A program made the position numbers and the translations under genes. Below, one piece after another: positions 17,394 through 21,907 of a stretch of 21,907 nucleotides of DNA. The notes under the pieces were generated by a model that saw only the letters and a list, made by a program, of their open reading frames with translations, was not told the DNA's origin and ran no database searches. Position 1 is the first letter of the stretch, and every line of letters begins with the position of its first letter. This DNA is from a virus. The DNA lies in IMG/VR virus record IMGVR_UViG_3300044796_000298, positions 1 to 21,907 of that record. One strand, given 5' to 3'.

Positions 17394-17406
17394 CTATATG
17401 GTCTTA

Positions 17407-18033
17407 TTACTCGAATACTGCGGAGATTACGCCTGGAGCCGTTAATGCTCCTCGATAAACTCCGGTATCGGTAAGCTGTTCAATCGAATTCGTCTGAAGG
17501 TTGAACCCACGCGGGCCAGAAGAGGCTGCCGAAGCGCCGCTCTGAAGATTGCTGAAGATGGCCTCTGCAACCCAGCTCATATCGTCAACGATAAGGTAGT
17601 TATCCTGTCGGTATGCCCAGCTAATCTTCTGTATCCATACATTCTGGATTGTTGTGATTACTGTATTTGCCCCGTCTCCTGCTGTCTGATCGAGGATGAC
17701 GATATCGAATGGAATTCGCTGAGCTGCAACGTGAAGGAAGTCTCTACTAAAAGCCTCTGTCACTGTTAATAGGTCATAACGAATGCGTTGGCAATCTCCA
17801 CTTATGTCAGTTGCCTTGGTTGGCGCTGAATCGATGTGGCCAGCTGTTCCAACTTCATCGATCATCGTAATGGTTGCCTGCTCATTGATGGATAGGGTCT
17901 GGATGGCGCCGATGGGGGTGCCATTGACCTGTATGATGATGTTGGTAGATAGCGAAGATCCTGTTCTATCTACTGTCGTACCAGAAGCATTATTTATAAT
18001 GCTTCCGGTTTGTGGTGTTAAAAGTCCGGCCAT
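17407..18033 (-). CDS. Tail tube protein
   Basis: This 208-aa protein follows the sheath gene by 35 bases and is closed by a strong terminator, the standard place of the myovirus tube gene. It has a strong ribosome binding site (GGAG, nine bases before the ATG). Its N-terminal 30 residues are a polar arm. The rest alternates short strands, including TNIIIQVNGTPIGAIQTLSI, then RIPFDIVILDQT and TIQNVWIQKISWAYRQDN, consistent with the tube beta-barrel fold. T4 gp19 is 163 aa and other myovirus tubes are of comparable size. The protein would polymerise into the rigid inner tube through which the DNA leaves. Codons look more GC-rich than in the baseplate genes. The call is from position, size and strand pattern. 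Confidence 0.8.
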   Translation of the reverse strand: MAGLLTPQTGSIINNASGTTVDRTGSSLSTNIIIQVNGTPIGAIQTLSINEQATITMIDEVGTAGHIDSAPTKATDISGDCQRIRYDLLTVTEAFSRDFLHVAAQRIPFDIVILDQTAGDGANTVITTIQNVWIQKISWAYRQDNYLIVDDMSWVAEAIFSNLQSGASAASSGPRGFNLQTNSIEQLTDTGVYRGALTAPGVISAVFE

Positions 18034-18068
18034 TTAAATTCTCCAATTAAAATACTCAATTATTAATC

Positions 18069-20564
18069 TTAGCTACCAATTACGCCTACTCCAACCGTGA
18101 CGTAGATCCAGTTGACTGGGTATACTGGTTGAACAAGAACGGTTATGTTATACTGACGAGGATCTACGCTGTCCTGAGCAATGTTCAGGTTAGCAAAGTT
18201 TGTTATGAGTCCCTGTGAGATGAATGACTTCAACATCGACAGTGCCCTTGCGCTCATATTTGTGATTACATTTGGGTATCCTGGCTGACCTATGAAGCCA
18301 GCAAGTCCAGCTCTGAACTCCTTCGCGATTGTATCGCGAATGAATACAATTGATATTTCCTGCTCTTCCGGTGCACCGCTGTCTGTCGTTGTAAGTCCCC
18401 ATACAACAAGGCCTCCTCCACTCACCGGCTGAAGTGCAGTGACACCAGCAGCAGCGAGATTCTGATAGACAGTTGGGCTAAACTGACGATTCGATAGAAT
18501 CGAGAATCCACTGAGAACCTTATTGGTGAGAGGCATTGCAACGTTTGGAACACCAGCTACGTAGCCAGCAGCCGCAGCTGCAATATAGAAACCATCGAGC
18601 GTTTCGTTATCTGCGCCAACCTGAACCATAATCTGATCTGGGAAGAAGTATACACATCGATATGTATCACTATATGCACCATTTGGGGCTGTACCACCTA
18701 CGGCATAGTTGGTAAGGTCTTCTGTATTACCAGCAAGAACCTCCGCAACAGTATTGCCCTGGATCCCTTCCAATACACCTATATTTTCAACTGCGGCGGG
18801 CTGCGCTCCAGTTAGATTTGCTGGAGTGAGTCCATTGATTGCTCCAATGAATGCAACGCGTTCCTTTCTGTTTCTTATGTTGCTCATTGCAATGCAATGA
18901 TTGACTGTGTTTTGGAATATGACGGATATTGTTTCGAGTGGAAGTGGAACAATGATATCAACTTCCTGTGTTTCAAGAACGCTGAGAGCCGTTTCCCAAC
19001 CTGCGTCGAAGAACCCAGCATCACGCTCATCGACAAGAGTAATGCGTAAGCTATTGCCGTTTGGAACGATATTGTGATTAAGAACCAGGTAGAAACCTTG
19101 CGCTGTTGGATCCTGAACTTCGAACTTGATGTTCGTATCTGTCACAGAGGATGGTATGGTGATAACCAAGTTACCGTTAATAACCGCAGTTATTGGGAAT
19201 GTTCCAATGTTAGCATTGTGATTTGAATCAATGATTTTAACATTTAATCCAACATAACTGGAGTTGAACTCTCCAACACCTACGCTACTAAAGTATGCAT
19301 TCGAGCCGTTGATTGTATTAAGATAACCATCTGTGCCGAAATTCAGTGTCTCTACGCTTTGGATGACAGAGTATGAGTATGAATTTCCGCCTGGGAATTC
19401 GGTGTTATCAAATACAAACTCATCGACAGTTGGCTGACCAACAGTTCCGAGTGTATAGAAGGGGAACATATTTGGTAGAAGCTGTGTTTCTACGTTTGTT
19501 GTTGGATTGGTGACGAAGATGTGTATCGCATCTCCCGTAGCTGGTTGAACACCGATTGGTAGAGGCAACACGAAATCATTGTAGTTTGTCGATAGTGCGT
19601 TGAAATTTGATTCAAGCTCAATTGAGGTTCTACGTGGTAGCGAAGGGGCCGCCTGAAGTGCCATTACGCCTGGTGTATTATTTTCAAAAGCTAGCTGAGC
19701 GCCGAGCGATAGAACGTTGGTAAGACTAACTGGTCCAGTCATAGATGTCAGACTTGACATATCGGTAAAGAACGTTGGGTTATTGATATTTCCAACTGGA
19801 ATAAATGTGGCGGTGAGCGTATCGCCTTTGCTGAGGACACCGCTATACACCTCTACTGTAAAGTAGTCGCCTGGATTGAATGGAACAGTATCAAACAAAG
19901 AGAAGCTGAGAATACCATTTGATACAACTACGCCATTAGATACCCATACAACCGAATCACCATAACCATCAAGAACATTTCCTGAGACTGAACCGAAGGC
20001 AATAAAGGAGGCGGAATTAACGATTGGCTGATTCGAGGCATTTCGCGCAACACTTACACACTTGATGGTCCAAGTTTCCTTTGGGGCATTGATATCAACA
20101 AGAGATAGATTCGAGATGTAGCCATCGCCGATGTTCGTCGCGCCGCTCGTATAGCTTGACCCACCCTGATTGATGATGTAAGCAGATTGTAGCTCTATAT
20201 CACCTGTTGTGTAGTCTATGCAATAGTCGTAATCATCGCTGAATACACCGTTTGTTGGAATGAAATCCTGCTCTAATCCTACCAGCGTTACGCCATTCTT
20301 GAAAAGTTGAGTTCTGTTTTCAACCAGTGGAGCTTGCGATATCTGAAAATATCTTCCGACTGCACCATTTGTTGATGTAAAAGTGGGATTTAAACCATCT
20401 TGGCCACCGCCGAGGGCAGAAGCTACGATGATTTGATTTGTCGATCCCTCACCAATGATGCAGGGAACTAATATTCCGCCAGGAACATTTGCTCCAGTGC
20501 TTTGGGTTTCCACATTCGTGTAAACGCCGGGAGTGACATTATTTGCACCTGGTATGTTGCTCAT
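18069..20564 (-). CDS. Contractile tail sheath protein
   Basis: This 831-aa protein starts with TPGVYTNVET at residues 11-20, the usual 'PGVY' opening of phage sheaths. It ends with a typical sheath C-terminal domain, about residues 560-831: RNRKERVAFIGA, MPLTNKVLSGFSILSNRQ, GVTALQPVSGGGLVVWGLTT, then VFIRDTIAKEFRAGLAGFIG. These parts form the conserved inner core with the arms that link subunits. The middle, about 150-540, is a long Ser/Thr/Asn-rich insert that would be exposed on the tail surface and explains why it exceeds T4 gp18 (659 aa). AAGGA precedes the ATG. The sheath contracts to drive the tube and spike through the cell envelope. The family call is firm; the insert's function is unknown. 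Confidence 0.95.
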   Translation of the reverse strand: MSNIPGANNVTPGVYTNVETQSTGANVPGGILVPCIIGEGSTNQIIVASALGGGQDGLNPTFTSTNGAVGRYFQISQAPLVENRTQLFKNGVTLVGLEQDFIPTNGVFSDDYDYCIDYTTGDIELQSAYIINQGGSSYTSGATNIGDGYISNLSLVDINAPKETWTIKCVSVARNASNQPIVNSASFIAFGSVSGNVLDGYGDSVVWVSNGVVVSNGILSFSLFDTVPFNPGDYFTVEVYSGVLSKGDTLTATFIPVGNINNPTFFTDMSSLTSMTGPVSLTNVLSLGAQLAFENNTPGVMALQAAPSLPRRTSIELESNFNALSTNYNDFVLPLPIGVQPATGDAIHIFVTNPTTNVETQLLPNMFPFYTLGTVGQPTVDEFVFDNTEFPGGNSYSYSVIQSVETLNFGTDGYLNTINGSNAYFSSVGVGEFNSSYVGLNVKIIDSNHNANIGTFPITAVINGNLVITIPSSVTDTNIKFEVQDPTAQGFYLVLNHNIVPNGNSLRITLVDERDAGFFDAGWETALSVLETQEVDIIVPLPLETISVIFQNTVNHCIAMSNIRNRKERVAFIGAINGLTPANLTGAQPAAVENIGVLEGIQGNTVAEVLAGNTEDLTNYAVGGTAPNGAYSDTYRCVYFFPDQIMVQVGADNETLDGFYIAAAAAGYVAGVPNVAMPLTNKVLSGFSILSNRQFSPTVYQNLAAAGVTALQPVSGGGLVVWGLTTTDSGAPEEQEISIVFIRDTIAKEFRAGLAGFIGQPGYPNVITNMSARALSMLKSFISQGLITNFANLNIAQDSVDPRQYNITVLVQPVYPVNWIYVTVGVGVIGS

Positions 20565-20595
20565 AGAAAGTTCCTTTTATTGTGTTCATTGTAAT

Positions 20596-20608
20596 GCAAT
20601 ATTATTGC
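20596..20608. repeat. Small inverted repeat upstream of the sheath gene
   Basis: GCAATA and TATTGC flank a single central base, about 31 bases before the sheath ATG, in the only gene-free gap (20565-20618) before that gene. It may be a regulatory site or chance in AT-rich DNA. No clear terminator or consensus promoter is seen in this gap. Confidence 0.2.
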
Positions 20609-20618
20609 TGTTTATGTC

Positions 20619-20777
20619 TTATTTTGGTTGCCCATCGTGCATATTTTGTTTTGCGCTCAATGGTCGAAGGTTAGATAATGCCCAGTATTCTTGAAATTCT
20701 TTATTGGGACATTTGCATATCCTAAAATTATCTTCATTTAGTTGCTTTTCTTCCCTACATTTGCTACACTTCTTCAT
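20619..20777 (-). CDS. 52-aa HNH endonuclease relic (zinc knuckle joined to HNH C-terminal motif)
   Basis: ATG at 20777 to TAA at 20619, with AGGAAG three bases before the start, encodes 52 residues. The N-terminus, MKKCSKCREEKQLNEDNF, is the Cys-x2-Cys knuckle common at the start of phage HNH homing endonucleases; Cys 21 and Cys 23 follow. Residues 28-49 contain W32, then NLRPLSAKQN at 36-45, which matches the last part of the HNH motif (the Asn and final Asn/His). The catalytic His pair and about 100 residues normally lying between these two ends are absent. The simplest reading is an internal in-frame deletion of a homing endonuclease that left a small open frame with a good start site. 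It might still bind zinc or nucleic acid, but no nuclease activity is expected. Confidence 0.7.
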   Translation of the reverse strand: MKKCSKCREEKQLNEDNFRICKCPNKEFQEYWALSNLRPLSAKQNMHDGQPK

Positions 20778-20804
20778 AGCTTCCTATATGTCAAATAATT
20801 ATGT

Positions 20805-21602
20805 CTATAAATTTGCCAGTATATCTACAATACTTTCTTGAACATTTATGGTTAGATTTGGCGCTATCGGCCCAGGTGGTGGTCCGATTTCACCAAATTC
20901 TATGCTCATATTGATTATATCGATTATATTATTGATGGGTATATGCCTTCTCCACTCGCTTCTGACCTGAAGCGTTACCGTTTGCATAAAAAGCTTATCG
21001 TTTCTATCGTCTATCTCGGATGGGGCGCTTGACGATACTCCTCCAGCCTTAATAACAAGGCCTGATTTTGCTAAATCATTGAAGTTAGTATCTACGAATG
21101 ATTGAGATACCAGATCAACTAATTCATCCCTTGTGCGCAAATCTCGTGCTTTTATGTCTAGTGTTATCGATCCTTCCCAGGCGCCAGCAAAAATAAAATA
21201 GGATGGAACTGGAAATGTGGTTATATTTCCATACCCATCCTCGAATACCATTTGATCCCACTTTATGGATGAGGCTTCTCGATTGAATGATATCGGTACA
21301 GAGGTTGCGCCTCCATTGGCTACCAGGATACATGGATAATAAACGACATTATATCGGTATTTTTCACCTATGAATATTCTTGTCGTGAGATCATTTCCGT
21401 ACCCGGCATCTAATGGGTGATCCTTCAGATCTGGTGTTTTTGGATTTCCCCAATGATCTGCCACATAGTGGTACTCAGCATCACGCGAAAAATAGTCGCG
21501 CAAAGTCTCTACAACCAGCTCTTTTGGATAGAGCGTCATAGCATTTTGCACTATATGATTGATCCTTGGAAGATCTGAGTAGACGAAATTATTGGTAACC
21601 AT
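20805..21602 (-). CDS. Putative tail terminator/sheath stabiliser-like protein (265 aa)
   Basis: The ATG lies one base after the stop of the preceding gene (TAA-A-ATG) with no clear Shine-Dalgarno sequence, so translation is probably coupled. Residues 1-60 look helical and polar. Residues 72-110 hold TTRIFIGEKYRYNVVYYPCI and then an ISFN strand. Residues 143-187 hold EGSITLDIKARDLRTRDELV, a helix and SGLVIKAGG. Residues 203-216 end with KLFMQTVTLQVRSEW. This 'strand, tRDeL helix, strand, long strand' order recalls tail terminator or gp15-like completion proteins, which cap the tube and sheath at the neck. Size is near T4 gp15 (272 aa), and the place just before the sheath gene fits. The C-terminus is Pro-rich. 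A neck or connector role remains possible. Confidence 0.5.
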   Translation of the reverse strand: MVTNNFVYSDLPRINHIVQNAMTLYPKELVVETLRDYFSRDAEYHYVADHWGNPKTPDLKDHPLDAGYGNDLTTRIFIGEKYRYNVVYYPCILVANGGATSVPISFNREASSIKWDQMVFEDGYGNITTFPVPSYFIFAGAWEGSITLDIKARDLRTRDELVDLVSQSFVDTNFNDLAKSGLVIKAGGVSSSAPSEIDDRNDKLFMQTVTLQVRSEWRRHIPINNIIDIINMSIEFGEIGPPPGPIAPNLTINVQESIVDILANL

Positions 21603-21603
21603 T

Positions 21604-21907
21604 TTATATGTTACTTATAGCTGGGAGTGGTATATTGGTAAAGTTGAGAACTATTGAGTAAAGAAATAACTCTACCGAACCACTATTAATCACACTTAGG
21701 TAGTATGTGTTCGATGAATCATCGATTGTTGCGCCACAGTTTATCGTTGTTGATTGCTCACCAGTCGTTGTGACGCTTGACCCGCTTCCAAGATTTGAGC
21801 TACCGAATGCATATACAGACAACAATCCAAATGTCGCTGCGCTCGATAATACTCCATTGTTTATGTAGTTAATGGTTACGCTGGATAACGTTGACCCATT
21901 GATTACT
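21604..21907 (-). CDS. Unassigned Ser/Thr-rich beta protein, C-terminal part only
   Basis: The frame is open from the right edge to a TAA at 21604, giving at least 100 residues; the start lies outside the window. A TTG at 21825 could be mistaken for the start, but the frame continues upstream with coding-like sequence (INGSTLSSVTINYINNGVL). The fragment is rich in Ser, Thr, Asn and Gly with alternating hydrophobic residues, and ends with a YYLSVINSGSVELFLYSIVL strand pair, like the end of a beta-sandwich or fibre-like virion protein. It is transcribed with, and one base before, the 265-aa gene. A virion appendage, neck or decoration protein would fit, but no family is recognised. Confidence 0.55.
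   Translation of the reverse strand, partial: VINGSTLSSVTINYINNGVLSSAATFGLLSVYAFGSSNLGSGSSVTTTGEQSTTINCGATIDDSSNTYYLSVINSGSVELFLYSIVLNFTNIPLPAISNI

Larger units (their letters stand above)
17264..17406. other. Non-coding gap between tail tube and chaperone genes
   Basis: This 143-base AT-rich stretch is among the longest gene-free segments in the window. It holds the terminator (17355-17393), a second hairpin (17324-17349) and, closer to the chaperone gene, a weak extended -10-like element on the minus strand (TG at 17308-17309 and TATATA at 17301-17306). No good -35 match is seen, so the promoter is tentative. A promoter here would restart transcription for the chaperone, tape measure and baseplate genes. 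Confidence 0.5.

Noticed and set aside
21604-21825. A complete 73-aa gene starting at TTG 21825
   Set aside because: The frame continues without a stop to the window edge and the upstream codons look like the same protein, so this is a fragment of a longer gene.
1-21907. CRISPR array, tRNA genes, insertion sequence or defence system
   Set aside because: I saw no spaced repeats, no tRNA-like cloverleaf, no transposase or terminal repeats and no toxin-antitoxin or restriction genes; virtually all the window is tail-gene coding sequence.

Overview
The window looks like part of the late structural region of a large, AT-rich contractile-tailed (myovirus-type) phage or closely related prophage. 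Every convincing gene lies on the minus strand, so transcription runs from high to low coordinates. The genes are close-packed: most are separated by 1-54 bases or overlap, and many carry a Shine-Dalgarno-like sequence. The host cannot be named from the sequence. I see no tRNA, rRNA, CRISPR array, transposase, integrase or replication gene.

Order in the direction of transcription. (1) The C-terminal part of an unassigned Ser/Thr-rich beta protein enters from the right edge (21604->21907). (2) A 265-aa protein follows, placed like a tail terminator or sheath stabiliser (20805-21602). (3) A 52-aa mini-gene missed by simple ORF length cut-offs (20619-20777) appears to be an HNH endonuclease reduced to its two ends. 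(4) The tail sheath (18069-20564) and tail tube (17407-18033) follow. Both look more GC-rich than the rest and are closed by a strong rho-independent terminator (17355-17393). (5) After a 143-base non-coding gap comes the tail assembly chaperone pair (16299-17263). Its long form is made by a -1 ribosomal frameshift at an A-AAA-AAA site with a hairpin 7 bases downstream. (6) The tape measure protein is at 14168-16294.

(7) The baseplate block follows: a 279-aa tube or baseplate adaptor candidate (13329-14168), a 1641-aa hub protein (8398-13323) with a recognisable gp27/gpD-like domain near its C-terminus, a spike with an OB-fold-like N-terminus and beta-rich C-terminus (6327-8396), a 702-aa protein with several strongly hydrophobic segments (4191-6299), an unassigned 558-aa protein (2511-4187), a gp25-like wedge protein with a TTG start (2042-2473), and a J/gp47/gp6-like wedge protein cut by the left edge (<1-2015).

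Together these genes would build the contractile tail: the chaperones and tape measure set up and measure the tube, the sheath surrounds it, and the hub, spike and wedge form the baseplate. The least ordinary items are the frameshift cassette, the membrane-protein-like gene inside the baseplate block, the HNH relic beside the sheath gene and the very large hub. Functions are assigned by reading motifs and gene order; no database search was possible.
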